64,000 nucleotides of DNA from Theocolax elegans. Lineage: Eukaryota > Arthropoda > Insecta > Hymenoptera > Cerocephalidae. The position numbers were made by a program, and so were the translations under genes. The number at the start of each line of letters is the position of its first letter. Position 1 is the first letter of the stretch. Under the pieces are notes generated by a model that made no database searches, had not been told where the DNA came from, and was given only the letters and a program-made list of their open reading frames with translations. Below, piece by piece: positions 11,370 to 23,128 of this stretch. The stretch lies in contig CM047431.1 of assembly GCA_026168455.1 (NCBI GenBank), forward strand, positions 11,443,703-11,507,702, read 5' to 3'.

Positions 11370-11458
11370 ATACAAATATAATACTACGCTAACTAAGTGA
11401 CATGCAGTTAGAACTGCCATGTCACAATCTATTAATGAAGCATCCGAAATTATTCCTA
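11370..11458 (+). pseudogene. gag: gag fragment of old retroelement (left of CACTA insert)
   Basis: A short reading containing MSQSINEASEIIPT aligns with the region just before the capsid-like domain of the gag at 37,410-39,098 (there LSIKDALELIPK). Its continuation lies on the far side of the CACTA element at 17,268. An in-frame stop lies upstream, and no LTR is found upstream, so the 5' end of the old copy is lost. Confidence 0.6.
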
Positions 11459-11627
11459 CACGGAAAAAGGAAAGCAGCAGCGACAGCGCTGCCGGCAGCG
11501 CCGAGAGAGCTGCCCATGGCAACCAAAAACGTACTACCGATCACAGCGTGGTGGGGGGGCCCGGCGCTAAATTCCGTTTTGTCTAGCAGCATGTGCGAAT
11601 CTACCCGGCACCTGCTTTTCCGTGCCG
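11459..11627. repeat. left TIR of CACTA element
   Basis: Begins CACGGAAAAAGGAAAGCAGC. GC-rich, with a G7 run. The inverted match is at 17,099-17,267. Confidence 0.85.
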
Positions 11628-11760
11628 CCGTGGGAAATGCACCGGCCTTTTTTTGCGTTCATTATGCAGTCATTACGAAACTAAAACCACTCCTTATTTT
11701 ATCAAAAAGTTATAAATAAAACCATTCATATTGAAGAAAATTTATTAAATATTGTTTATT

Positions 11761-12201
11761 AATTTATTAAATAATTTATAAAATATGCCTGCTGGCAACG
11801 TACAATCCCCTCCTTCTTCAAATAACAAGCACGGAATTTTATTTGCTAGTATAGTCGTAATTAACAGTACTTCTTTGGAATCTAAATAACATAACAATAT
11901 AGGCACAAAATAATCGGTAGCTAAACCGGGGACTAACTAATGCTGTGTAATTAAAATATCATTTTTATCACATAAATAATATAATTTATTAAATAATTTA
12001 TAAAATATGCCTGCTGGCAACGTACAAATCACCCTCTTCTTCAAATAACAAGCACGGAATTTTATTTGCTAGTATATCGTAATTAACAGTACATTCTTTG
12101 GAATCTAAATAACTAACAATATAGGCAAAATAATCGGTATTAAACCGGGTACTAACTAATGCTGTGTAATTAAATATAATTTTATCAGCATAAATAATTT
12201 T
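11761..12201. repeat. 222-bp tandem duplication of transposase 3' end
   Basis: The segment 11,983-12,201, which codes for the end of the transposase, is repeated at 11,761-11,982. The outer copy differs mainly by single-base insertions and deletions (for example GTACAATCCCCTCC against GTACAAATCACCCTC), whereas the inner copy is open. Such indel-type differences suggest either decay of a non-coding duplicate or assembly noise. Confidence 0.8.
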
Positions 12202-14083
12202 GTTGATTTTGCCAAATATTGGCATATTCTCTTTGTAGTCTACTACTATAATACTGTTTTTTTGTAGCAAAAACCATTAATTGTAACATTTTTAATTACA
12301 TTTTCGTTCGTGTTATCTGAGTAGATCGTTGGACCAAATGTTACATAATCATGTTCGTATCTTGAAAATTTTAAACCCATTTGCGATAACATATACCTTA
12401 AACTAATAGTTTTTAAAATTTGCTGATGTGAAAAGGAGTGCGATAAAATCAATTTTATTATTCGGTGGTAAGATTCGAATCTCATCGATGAGAATTTTGA
12501 AACTGGTCCATTTTTTAATATTTGTTTCGCATAGCGAATGAGTAAATGAAATTTCGGTTTTAAATTTCCAAAGAGCTGAATGTATGTATCATTTAATTCC
12601 GTAATTGAAGTTTCGATTTGCAGTATATGGGAATAAGTTAAAGATGGTGCAGTAAGCAAGTGAATTAACGTTCTTAATTTTTTATACAATGTCGAATATA
12701 CGTTGTCATAGTCTAAAACGCCGCCCAAAATTACGCCAAAATAACGAGTAAAAAATAAACTTTCGGCTGCCGACATTTTCAATTTGCGATTTTTTTTTAG
12801 ATAATCTAGGCTGATTGGGGGTGGTATATTGGAAGATTCAAAACCAAAATCTATAGATCGTAACCTGTAGTTAATGTAATCTAAATTAAGTATTTTATCT
12901 TCTACAACTAGTTTTAATAAAATTTCAGCCATGACGTAATTACAAACTCCTTCATATACATCGTGCATAACGTCTACACTTGAGTTTTCAATTACGTCAA
13001 AATCTTTTACGGCGTTAAAAATACATTCTTCTTTGATACCACTATCCGAAAAACGCATTATTTGAACATCTTCTTTGTATTTCGTGGTAGTCCTTAATAA
13101 ACTTTCATTTTCGCATACTAAAGTAGATATAACATCTGAGTTCGCGTAGCATATTCGACAACATGAAGTTTTTAAAAAAGACGATGTGAATCCAAAGATA
13201 CTATTAATTCCAAGATTGTCTCCGAGTATTAAACTAGTTATAAAATACACTTTTACGTTTCGCACTCCGTTTTTTTCTGTTATAACTAAATCAATTCCAT
13301 TGTTACGTAGATCATTAAGTTCTTCGATGAATGGTTTAAAAATAGCAGCGTTACCGTATTTTTTTCTATCGTTTGAGTAAAAAATGTCTGACAAAACAAT
13401 ACTTTCAAGTTTAGACGCAAAATTCGGCGGAAAGCAAGGTAATGTTACGTAGACTGCTCCGATTTCGTTATTTTTCGCATGGAAACCTAGGCTATTTCCT
13501 GTTTCCACATCATCGAAATATCCAAATAAAGGTAGAGTAACGCCAGTTTTACTAAATTTTGATTTCTGCTTTTGCCATAGCTGACCTTGAATAAAATTTG
13601 TAATGGGTGTTTTGTCATTGTTCAGAAATTCCATATACTCCGTAAGAGCATCATATGAGCCATCAATCTCAAGTAAACTCTTAAACGATTTTTTCAGAGA
13701 TATATGTATCATCACAACATTTTTGTCTTGAACAAGTAGTTTTTTTCCGTTCGATGTAATGATTTCTTTGGTGGCGATGGAACAGTATTCAGGCTCCGAA
13801 AGTAAGCCATTTTTTTTTTGTAGCACGTTAATCTTTTATCTTCACTACTAAGTTGTAAAAAGGCACTTTGCCACTTTTTAAATGTTTTTCTTATTTCTTC
13901 ATGAACTTCGTCATTAACAGCATTGTACAAATTATCAGATAATTTTTCATACAAAAATGGGTTGTAGATATCTGTAATTAAATTTTGCATCATGTCAATT
14001 ACAAATTGAACATCTGTTCTTGAAAAGTTCAAGTTGCTGTATAATTGACAAGTGATTTTTAGTATTTCTTTCTGAATATTCAT
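11998..14083 (-). pseudogene. CACTA/EnSpm transposase, nearly complete with two homopolymer frameshifts
   Basis: Three overlapping frames read in order on the minus strand: 14,083-13,712 (123 aa), 13,826-12,246 (526 aa) and 12,270-11,998 (90 aa). Each change of frame coincides with a T homopolymer (about 13,811-13,820 and 12,257-12,263), so the true gene is probably one frame or carries recent indels. Family features seen in the central part: LPLFGYFDDVETGNSLG, ILGDNLGINSIFGF followed by SCCRICYA, DVMHDVYEGVCNY, and GPVSKFSSMRFESYH near the C-terminus. These match my knowledge of animal EnSpm/CACTA transposases. The protein would bind the 169-bp TIRs and catalyse cut-and-paste movement. Confidence 0.7.
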
Positions 14084-14206
14084 TATACTATTGAATGTAT
14101 TAATTCTACAATTATTTATTAATCCTATAAATAATTTATTAATCTTCTAATTATAACATCTACGACTTTTATGTAACAAACATAACAACATATTGTTTAT
14201 AACAAA

Positions 14207-15974
14207 CTACGAAACTGTCAAAATAATTTCTAACTCGTTAACAAAATCATTAATTATTAGTCTTTCTTTATCTAATTTATACACGTAGCGTTGAAAAAAT
14301 GCCCATAAGTGAGCAGTCATAATAGGATAGTCAATTTTTAAACTAATAAACAATTTGAAAAGGAAGTCAATCGATTCAATACAACTTGTAAAGTGATAGC
14401 GATTTTCTCCGATTATTACGTGGCAACACTGTAAAGAGTCCAAACTACCGCAAAATACAGAATATGGTAAACTTCGTAAATAATCATCTGGAAAATTCGT
14501 ACGGTGTTGCTGTATCGAATCCTCAAAGTTTTCGTGAGCCTTTAAAATAATATCCAAAAATATAATAATCCAAGTTATAATAAAGATTCAAAATAAGATG
14601 AATAATTTTACCTCAATATTCTGTATATAAAATTGACTGATTTGTCCTCTCGTGACTGTCCAAGTACAATTTCGTGGTTTTCTGTACGGGTGTTTTAATA
14701 GCGAGACAAGTAGCAAAAATGCGAGAGCATTTTTATGCTCTGAAACGTAATTGGTTTTACACATAAGTTACGTATGTACAATGTGCACTTATAATTTAAA
14801 TGAAAATTAATATTTTCAATTACCGTCAGTACGCAAAGTTTCGTTAACTTTTAGCACTTGAAATAAATCGTTATAATCAGGAATAATCGTATCGGTTGAA
14901 TCCTTTTTACGTCTCCCTTGAAGAGCATTTTTTTTAGCAACTTCGATTATAACATTAGCTATTCTAGGCCAGTTTTGCTTCAATCGATTTGATATCAATA
15001 CCTGATTCTCTTTATCTTTATTTTCAAGAGTAACTTGATTTTCAAAATTCGAAGATATCTAAACGATAAATTAATGTGAATCAATTGATGATTGTATAAT
15101 TTCCAACTTAATGGGAAGTCAAACTCAAACTACAGAGATCAAAAGATAATTTTTTTAATCATAATTGAATAAATGGTTTTTAGTCGTTAATTATTAGTTA
15201 AAAAAGGCATAAACGCAAACATCGTAATTAAATTATCAATTTAAAAATCTGGAAATACTTGGGTGTAGTGTTTAAAACATGCCTGTGGGCATAACTTAAA
15301 AGATTTTTTCAAAAATCTATTCTCTTGTTTATTATTACAAAAATTATAAAAAATGACCATTTTCTGAGCCCGACATCCCCTTACTTTATAAAAACTTACT
15401 AGTTGCGGTGCTAATGAAGTTGTCAAAATTCCATACGTATTTATAATTTGTAGACCACTTTTATTTGTGTACACCGTTTTGAACCTGTGACTACCACTTT
15501 TTTTCCACACTTCCTTTATTTCGGTCTGTTCATGAACTTGTAAATCACTTGCTGTTGTATCTAATACGGACAGATCAAGTTCCGTGGTCGTTACTAAAAA
15601 TTATTTATTTTTTTAAGAGTTCAATATGTAGGATGTATAAAAAAATGAAATAATTTATTATTACCGTTGCTGTCAGAATTGGTTTTCTTTTGTACGTGAG
15701 TTACCTTAAAAAGATTAGCTTTACGCAAACGATCTTTCCATCGATCATGAGACTGGTGCAACAAACCACTAGCATTCTTTTTTTCAGTAATTTGTTTTCC
15801 ATTCACTACCCTGTGGGTTGTGTATCCTGATTCGTAATACAGTTCAGCTTTTTCTGACTTAAAAATATCTGTCACTGATGCGGCTAAATCGAGGTATTTC
15901 TCATTGTTTATGCTGCAAAAATTTTACGATATGTACATACATATGTGTGTGTGTGTGTGTGTGTGCGTGCGTGC

Positions 15975-16039
<65 letters not shown>

Positions 16040-16700
16040 TTCATTCGTCATAATGAGAATGCAATAAAGTGGTAATTGAAAAAAATCAATTTTATCAATT
16101 ATTCGTAAGTATATAATACTTTGTTTATCTATTTTAAGTATCATTTTTAATTATTTGACTGTTATAAAAGTAATGAAGCTTACGCCATCGGAACTTGAGA
16201 TTATAACGTTCCTAATAACTCATGCTCGATGATCATATCACTGATCGATTTTCGAAATAATACGAGCTGCTGATCTTCGGAGTATTTCAACAGTGCTAAT
16301 CGTCCCATTAAATTATTTTCAGTACTCAGTAATTTATACAGTGGCTTATTTCTCTGAACTAAAGTATAAAATTTAAAACAATAGTTTGTAATTGTACTTT
16401 CAACTAATGAATAAATTAATCAATAACGAAAAATTTACTTTGCGAGTAAAAGTGTTCGTAAGATTTGTTTCTTAATTTTTCTATAACAGCTTTGTCGATT
16501 TGAAAAACTCGTCTGGTATTTATTTCAAGATCATCGTCTTCTAATTCTTCAGTGACATTACTATGCTCTATTGTATTTACATTATTATTGTTATTCGTTT
16601 TCGAACAATTTGAGATATTTTGCAATGGTAATTTAATTGTATTATTGTTACACTGATCAGTAGCATTAAATTCAGGAAACCGCTTAAACATTTTATACAT
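14207..16700 (-). CDS. second CACTA gene(s), multi-exon, function unknown
   Basis: Several short frames on the minus strand are bounded by splice-like sites. An exon 16,700-16,443 (acidic, Asn-rich) with donor CGCAAA/GTAAAT joins in phase to an exon starting 16,358 (acceptor CTTTAG) that ends at a stop near 16,209. Further exons are likely at about 15,913-15,663 (acceptor TTTTTGCAG, donor AACG/GTAATA), about 15,597-15,408 (donor AACTA/GTAAGT), about 15,059-14,822 (donor GACG/GTAATT) and a terminal exon from about 14,545 (acceptor TTAAAG) to 14,207. Reading phases are consistent at the junctions I checked. Whether this is one gene or two is unclear and no catalytic domain is visible. Its position inside the TIRs suggests an accessory DNA-binding or transposition protein. 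Confidence 0.4.
15944..16034. repeat. (TG)n microsatellite
   Basis: About 90 bp of GT dinucleotides with a few GCGTGC interruptions, lying between putative exons of the CACTA gene. A His/Thr-repeat frame on the minus strand is an artefact of this tract. Confidence 0.95.
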
Positions 16701-17098
16701 GCTGCGAAACTAATCCTTCAATTCGCACTCTCCTGGCACTATATTATCAATATTATCATCGGTTAAAGACAAAAACTTTTCTTTATCAATTTTTTTCAAT
16801 GTAAAAATATTAATCAAAATCAAAATTGCTAGCTATACAAAATTAACTAAATCTGATACTATATACTATTATGTCTTTATTATGTCTTTGTTTTGTAGAT
16901 TGATATTAGTTAAATAAATATAAATACCCGTGAAAAAGTACAGAAGATCGGATAAATTCCAATTATTCAACGTCTTTTCTACATACTCGTCCATAACGCA
17001 GTTAAAATCCGTTGAAGTATCTGTTTGAAACTGCTAATACGAATTACGATTACGAAATTAATTATGTATAGTATACATTAGACTGCGTTGTTTGGATA
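16701..17098. other. CACTA internal spacer
   Basis: AT-rich sequence between the first exon and the right TIR. It probably holds the promoter of the CACTA gene, but no element is distinct enough to name. Confidence 0.4.
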
Positions 17099-17267
17099 CG
17101 GCACCGAAAAACAGGTGCCGGGCAGATTCGCAAATGCTGCTAGACAAAACGGAATTTAGCGCCGGGCCCCCCCACCACGCTGTAATCGGTAGTACGTTTT
17201 TGGTTGCCATGGGCAGCTCTCTCGGCGCTGCCGGCAACGTTGTCGCTGCTGCTTTCCTTTTTCCGTG
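17099..17267. repeat. right TIR of CACTA element
   Basis: Inverted copy of 11,459-11,627. It ends CTTTTTCCGTG, with TA immediately outside. Confidence 0.85.
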
Positions 17268-18120
17268 TAGATTCGATATAACTAATATACCCATGAGCAA
17301 ATTCACTAGTGCTTGTAGAGACGCTTTCTCTATGGTGACTGATATAAATTAAGAAAGCTTCACAAAATTGATTAAACTACAATTAACGGGTGACGCGTTA
17401 AACGTTTTTGAAGACAAAAATTTTATTACTATTGAAGAAATGATCGAATTTGCTAATAATATTTTCGGTACACCAAAATCGTACTTAAAACTAGCCGGAG
17501 AACTCGAGGTACTCGAACAGGAAAAATATGAAAGTATCTTAGCCTTCTCGAACAGAATCGAAGTTATAGCTAGAGACTACGAAATCGCATTAAATAAAGC
17601 TAATTGACTTCCCAGAAATTTCACCAAAAACTTTGAGAAAGACAAGATATTCATTTTTACACGCGGTCTATCCGATTTCATTAAATCTCGCGTCGGTTAA
17701 GATAAAACTTTTGATGACGCAATCGCCCAAGCAGTTAAATTAGAGTAAAAATACGGATATTATAAACCTCTGGACGCCACGCCTAAATTGAGGATTCACG
17801 TAGTTGAATCATAAAAGGTGGAACCTTGCAAGGTCTGCGGAAAAAATAACTACTCTACAGTTAGATGTTGGTTCCGTAAAGATGGCGAGAATCGAGGCAA
17901 CGCTCAACTTTCTCGACTAGTGACTGATGAGAGACGAGACGTCTATAAAAAATTTAATGACCGTATCGGAAACCCAAGACCCAGAGAAACTAATGATCCG
18001 GTTAAACACCAATCTCAAAGCTACTCTGACGAACACGAAAATTTCATCGACTCCTTTAACCCTTTCACTGGTGCAGCCTTTTTTACTGTACGTACCAAAA
18101 ATGGTAGGACAATAAACTAA
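17268..18120 (+). pseudogene. gag: gag remnant of old retroelement (right of CACTA insert)
   Basis: Readable in one main frame with stops at about 17,350, 17,605, 17,698, 17,745 and 17,812. It aligns along its length with the gag at 37,410-39,098: NIPMSKFTSACRDAF, then a FANNIFGTPKSYLKLAGEL segment, then FTRGLSDFIKSRVG, then a first zinc-knuckle start CKVCGKNNYSTVRCW near 17,825-17,870 in which the histidine of the knuckle is not seen. The element would have packaged its RNA with this protein; here it is dead. Confidence 0.75.
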
Positions 18121-18300
18121 AGAAATTATACGATTAACTATGAATATAAGTCATCTGGGGACGCAGAATCGATTTTGATGGTTATGTTTGCGTCATTTTG
18201 AATTTTTTAATTCTGACCTTAGATTCGTAATCAGCAAACCCCAAAACTCTTACACACCGAAGTTGAAATGAATTGACTGAAAAATGCAGCAGTTATTCAA

Positions 18301-18378
18301 TTTGATCATATATGATACATCGCCAGTTGTGGCACAACTTTTTTTTGATCATATATGATACATTGCCAGTGAAAGGGT
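18301..18378. repeat. short tandem duplication
   Basis: The phrase TTTGATCATATATGATACAT followed by GCCAGT occurs twice within 78 bp, once with CG and once with TG before the last motif. Confidence 0.7.
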
Positions 18379-18529
18379 TAACGAAAAAATATGCAATTGC
18401 AAAAATCGAGGTCACTGAAAACATGAATGCAGGAAATTAACTTTTCTCAATCTATATAAAACTGCTACAACTGCTACAGGAAAACGAGTATCTTTTGCGC
18501 CCCAGCTCGTCCAGAAGCCCACAATAACA

Positions 18530-18865
18530 AGATAATCAATTTTATTAAATTTACACGTTAAATCACCAACTATTATACTAGACTTGAAACATAAAACCCT
18601 TACCCTCGTGATAGATACAAGTGCCACGACTTCATTACTCAAAATCTCTAACAACCCAAAAAATAAAATGGTCGATAATAACTTTATTTTGGAGTTGGTC
18701 GGAGTAAATAGACATCGTGTTTACACACTCGGAAGAATATTTTTTAATTGTTGAAACATCGTATTTACCTTCCATTTAGTAGACGATAGTTTTCCTATCG
18801 AAGAAGCCGGGTTAATCGGAAATAATATATTTAAAGAATATAGCGAACTAATTGAGTACACTGAT
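18530..18865 (+). pseudogene. retropepsin remnant of old retroelement
   Basis: One frame reads KSPTIILDL, then LVIDTSATTSLLK, where the expected Asp-Ser/Thr-Gly-Ala active site has become DTSA. A VYTLGRIFF segment and GLIGNNIFKEYSE follow, matching the order in the protease at 36,990-37,440. At least one stop lies in the middle (near 18,752). The RT, RNase H and integrase that should follow are absent: the next retroviral homology is envelope at 19,713. Confidence 0.6.
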
Positions 18866-19239
18866 GATAAATACTGTGAATTATCGGTAATTTTTTACCA
18901 TTAATACAACATAACGCCTACTATAAACCTAAAAATAACCCCATTAATTGCGTCAATAATGATATTACAGATAATTATTCAAAAAATAATTTAAAAAACT
19001 TAAACGAAATCCAACATTATTTACGAAGTACGAAATCTGAAACATTAAATCCGAAATTAAAACTAGTTGAAACCAAAACCCGAGATTCGAACTCCAATAA
19101 TTTTAAATACGAAATCCGGCATATGCAAACAAATAAAAATAATGAACACGAAATTCGAAACACAAACTTCAACCAAGTAAAACATGAAAGTTATAATTCG
19201 AAAGTCGTAAAAATCAAGAATCGAAACTCGAAATTCGAA
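18866..19239. other. AT-rich degenerate sequence in old retroelement
   Basis: Several CGAAATTCGAA-like and CGAAACTCGAA-like phrases recur between about 19,070 and 19,250, forming a loose AAATTCGAA repeat. No coding homology is seen; pol sequence should be here but has been lost. Confidence 0.4.
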
Positions 19240-19705
19240 GTACGAAAACGGTAGACTGAATCTAGAAGAAAAATACAATGAGCATAAACGTCCAACAACG
19301 AGGGAGGATATGATAGGACGAATCCGTATAGCTTGCGCAGCGATTCCCCGAGAAAAATTGCTCAGGACTGTGGATAGTTTTGAAAGACGTACTGTGTCTC
19401 CAAGCCAACGGAGAAAACTTTGAACAATTTCTCCGTGGTTACACGATGGTGTCCACTCCGTGGACTCACGATAATCAAGCACCCCGGAGTAAACAGAACT
19501 TACGACGTCCTCGTCGTTGTTCAACATGGTTTATGAATGAAAAATGCGTTATGACCTTCAAAAGTTCTTGAAAATTGATGCCAAGGTCAAGCTAATCAAA
19601 GAGATTCAACCAAGGTCAAGTTAATCAAAGAGACTGAACCATTTTTTTGTAGATATCGTGGTTTAGAAGCAATTTGGGTCCATATATTAAAATGGGTCAC
19701 CCTGT
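19240..19705 (+). mobile_element. truncated mariner: transposase C-terminus plus one TIR
   Basis: A frame near 19,250-19,380 reads an alpha-helical tail (REDMIGRIRIACAAIPREKLL) and a second frame near 19,390-19,430 reads LQANGENFEQFL, the characteristic end of insect mariner transposases. About 270 bp downstream the sequence GGGTCACCCTG at about 19,695-19,705 followed by TATA looks like the mariner terminus. The 5' part is missing. It separates the protease remnant from the envelope remnant of the old retroelement. Confidence 0.6.
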
Positions 19706-19712
19706 ATATTGG

Positions 19713-20790
19713 AAACGGAAGAATTAACCTTCGCTTTTAAAGATTTCGGTAATATCTACGTATGCGGCAGTTCATTAATAAAAACCGAATACCCTATACT
19801 ATTCATTTTAGGAAATCCCGACGAAGAATTTTTCGCATAAAATTAAAATATTAATGTAAACAACATTGATCTTTTCGCCTACGTTAATTCCAAATTTGTT
19901 TTCATCTAAGGGGAAATAATTAAATTATATCATGATATATTAATGAAACAATGCGAAATGAAAAGGAAAATTATTGCAGATTCATTAAGTTTAGGAACCA
20001 TATCACCAGATTAATTAGCGTATCAAGTAAAATGCAGGGACCGGGTTTTACTAGTCTTCAAGTAGTTATTATTAAATGTTTGTGAGTCGATGTAGAAATA
20101 AGAATTATTTTTTAGCACCGCGTACCCATACCCTCAGAGAATACGGTACAAAAACAATTTGCGACACTATTATACCGGTCATGTTCAATTTCGGCTCTAC
20201 GCAGTACACACTACTACCAAAAATGACTTTCCAAGACTCGCCCGACATTATTAAACTACAAACTAAACAAACTTGAAATTATAGAAGTCCAGTCTACCTA
20301 GCAAATAGCGGTATTTATAACTATGGGAACATAGCAAAATTACGGACTTATATTTCTTTTCCCAACGAAAAGGTTGCCGTACAAAATCACATTGCATCAA
20401 CAGTAACCGCAAAATTAAAAAACATCAATGAAGATTTATTCTTCATGCACATGTTAGATGAAAATACATTAATGCAAATTGCAGATTCAACTTGGAATAA
20501 TGTATGGGGAAAGTTCATAACCTTTGGATCGACGAGCGCAGTCTTGTTAACGATATTATTTATACTTAATACAATCAAATTCACTATAGATAGATGGTCA
20601 ATAGCCACCATTTTCAAAATACGTTTTCCATGCTGCCCTTTCCAAAAAAATCGGTTCCAAGGAGGAAAACACGGAAAATATCGAACTAAGAAACTTAGAC
20701 AACGTGCAAATTAGAACTGCCAATAACTTGTACCCCACCTTAAGAGAGCCATACGTACCGTCTTTACGACAACAAGATAACTGAAACCTT
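19713..20790 (+). pseudogene. env: chuvirus-type glycoprotein remnant (old copy)
   Basis: Aligns piecewise, in several frames with many stops, to the protein at 29,519-30,859: an initial ELTFAFKDFG segment, IDLFAYVNSKFVF, a PRTHTLREYGT segment near 20,115-20,150, and a YINANCRFN-like/ELANNTW equivalent followed by a hydrophobic stretch near 20,510-20,590. The N-terminal half is missing because the mariner fragment and deletion abut it. It shows that the glycoprotein was part of the element lineage and was not inserted into only one copy. Confidence 0.7.
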
Positions 20791-20849
20791 TCATTTTCTT
20801 TTCCTTTCTTTATAATAACCGATTACTATGCTTTCATCTCAAAAACGTA

Positions 20850-21235
20850 GACATTTCTCAACAACTAATTGACCTTAACTTTCCGTTAACATGGACCGAT
20901 CAAAATCCTAATGAAAATTTACACGAATTTAGCGAGCGTATGCGACACCTATTAGACCAATACATCAAAGGCCCGCCTTAAAAGGAGTAGCCCAATTAGA
21001 ATTTAGCGAAGTAACCATGTCGACCCCAGAAAGGGAAAAGTTATATACAATATAGCCTTATATACATTCTGTTGAGTTATCAAACCTAAAATTAAACGCT
21101 ATATGTGTAAATACGATCATTATAATACTTTGAATAAAAAAATATCACACGCTAAACTCATCATTCAACGTTTAACCGACATAAAAAATTTAAAAAGATT
21201 ATCAGGCTTATTTGAAACTACAGAACTAATAACAT
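20850..21235 (+). pseudogene. small gag-like ORF remnant (old copy)
   Basis: Segments LTWTDQNPNENLHEFSERMR and, in another frame, PKIKRYMCKYDHYNTL match the 131-aa ORF at 29,056-29,451 in the same position downstream of the chuvirus-type glycoprotein. The frame is broken by stops and frameshifts. Confidence 0.6.
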
Positions 21236-22057
21236 AAAATCCATATTCGCATTCATTTATAGATTTCATGGAAACCTACACCGCAGTATGGGAAGTAGCC
21301 CAATTATACCTCGAAAATTGTATCTGCTTTCATAAAGAAGATTATCAAGAGTCAATATACATCAGTCAAGAACACTGCGGACTTTATTAAAAAAAGTGTT
21401 ATAACCGCACAGTCGTAGACCATTTAGCCTTGTACTTACAGTTTTATTTTCTATACACTTCAATAACGAAAAATAATGCTGCAGTAATTTTTCACGATAA
21501 ATGTAAATTTGCATAAAAACTTATCTATTCGCTCGAAATAGTTCTCAGTGCGGGATTTGCATAAATTAATATATAATTAAGAAGGCCAATTTTTCAGCAA
21601 ATCAAGGCACTTACTTCACATATAGTACAACATAAACTGCGAAATTATTCGAAATAAACGTCAAGATGAAACGAATATTATTTGTAAAATTTTTAATAAA
21701 TTTACACCGTTCGAATTTAAAGAGATACTCTACTTACGACACAGCGACCATTTCTATATTTCATTAATAAATTCGGCTGCAAATATATCTACTCAGTAAT
21801 TTATTAATAGTACAAATATTCACAACACTAACTCCGAGTTTAGACAGCTCTCTATTAATATAGATACTCTAAGCACTGAATCTGTAATTGCATCTACACT
21901 CGAAACAAACATCAACTTCGAAAACATAATAGATGAAGTATGTAACCCCGAGTCTCCGACTAAATATCAATAATAGCTAAAATCTTTAATCGAAGAACTG
22001 ACACAAATTATTAGTGATGATGATAAAGTCTGTAACAAATGATTATTATTTTATAGA
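21236..22057 (+). other. old retroelement, region between small gag-like ORF and F-type envelope
   Basis: By position this should hold the counterpart of the Cys-rich ORF at 28,116-28,604. One frame has several Cys and Trp residues (VWEVAQLYLENCICF near 21,290-21,335), but I cannot align it convincingly. The rest is AT-rich and full of stops. Confidence 0.35.
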
Positions 22058-23125
22058 ATGGACTTGAAACTGTGGTTTTTCAGCATCGCTTTCGCAATAC
22101 TTCAACCAATTCAAAAGGTATCGACTAATTACGAATTTCAAGAAATTCCAAAATACCCAGGTATAGCCTACTGTAAGGTTAAAGATATTTTAATTATGAT
22201 AAAATCCATAAACTTGCAACCTTATTTCATACGCCGAAATGCTCCCAGTCCTATAGGCTTTGAGTTATACTAGTCGAAAACTACCTTTTCGAAATACGGA
22301 TAACGCCATCCAAATCTCTTCACTAATAATCAAAGTACAACAATTAGATACTACGCGCAACCAAATTATCCTTTTATCTAAAAGTTCATTAATAGAAATA
22401 AACAACATGAGAAAACGAGCCTTAGAATTTGATGTCAGTCACAATAAAAATGTATTCTATTTTGAAAATAATATACATAGAAGAGGAAAAAATTTATAAG
22501 ACCCTTACAAATTTACCGCTAAATTAACATCATTCCAATTATCTGATAAGAAATACTTAAAAGGAAAAAATTATAAGCGATACCGCCAATGAACTTTAGA
22601 AAGGATTGTTATTAGTAGATCACGTATACAGTACTGCAACTAAAATGTTTAAAAAAAATTTTTATCGATCAATAGCGAAAATCTAATTTGTATTTAAACA
22701 ATTAAAATTTTCTACAAAATACAGTGTATCTGATCAAATACACATAATATCCTTAAAACAAACAATCCATTGTAACATAAAAATTATTGTTCCGCAAATG
22801 ATTGTTGAGTTTATTATACTATTATCAGATTCAAATACCTTTCAAACATGTAAAATGATACCATTATCCGCTTTGTGAATCAATAAAACATTCAATAATG
22901 TCGCTGCATTTATACAACTCAAACATGATTACATATCTATTAGTAAAAACTCGAATAAACATTTTTTTAGGCCAGTTTGATTTATTGCAATGCACGCAAA
23001 CCTATTCTCACTTCTTGTGTCCAAATTTCAATAAACTCAGACTCAACAATTCTTGTGAATCAGCAATTTTTTCAAATATACAAAATGTAAATCTATACAC
23101 TATAAAAGTACTTATCCTTCTAAGT
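22058..23125 (+). pseudogene. env: F-type envelope remnant (old copy)
   Basis: It starts with a hydrophobic signal-like N-terminus (22,058-22,130) and later shows CTQTYSHFLCPNF and NNSCESAIF in order, which match the Cys-rich middle of the envelope at 26,150-27,907. Several stops and frame changes are present. The C-terminal third, with the membrane anchor, is absent and the remnant runs directly into an LTR fragment at 23,129. The zinc-ribbon ORF found downstream of the envelope in the young copy is not present here, either deleted or never acquired. Confidence 0.65.
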
Positions 23126-23128
23126 GTC

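Larger units (their letters stand above)
11459..17267 (-). mobile_element. CACTA/EnSpm-type DNA transposon, 5,809 bp
   Basis: The ends are CACGG at 11,459 and CCGTG ending at 17,267, with 169-bp terminal inverted repeats (11,459-11,627 and 17,099-17,267) that differ at roughly ten positions. TA on both sides (11,457-11,458 and 17,268-17,269) is the duplicated target: removing the element plus one TA rejoins the surrounding gag reading frame exactly. On the minus strand it carries a multi-exon gene (14.2-16.7 kb) and a transposase (12.0-14.1 kb). Superfamily is inferred from the CACGG ends and the transposase sequence. Confidence 0.8.

Noticed and set aside
15908..16144. His/Thr-repeat protein
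   Set aside because: Translation of the (TG)n microsatellite.
19063..19527. 154-codon minus-strand frame
   Set aside because: Covers the AT-rich AAATTCGAA repeat and runs antisense to the mariner transposase tail; hydrophobic low-complexity sequence without homology.
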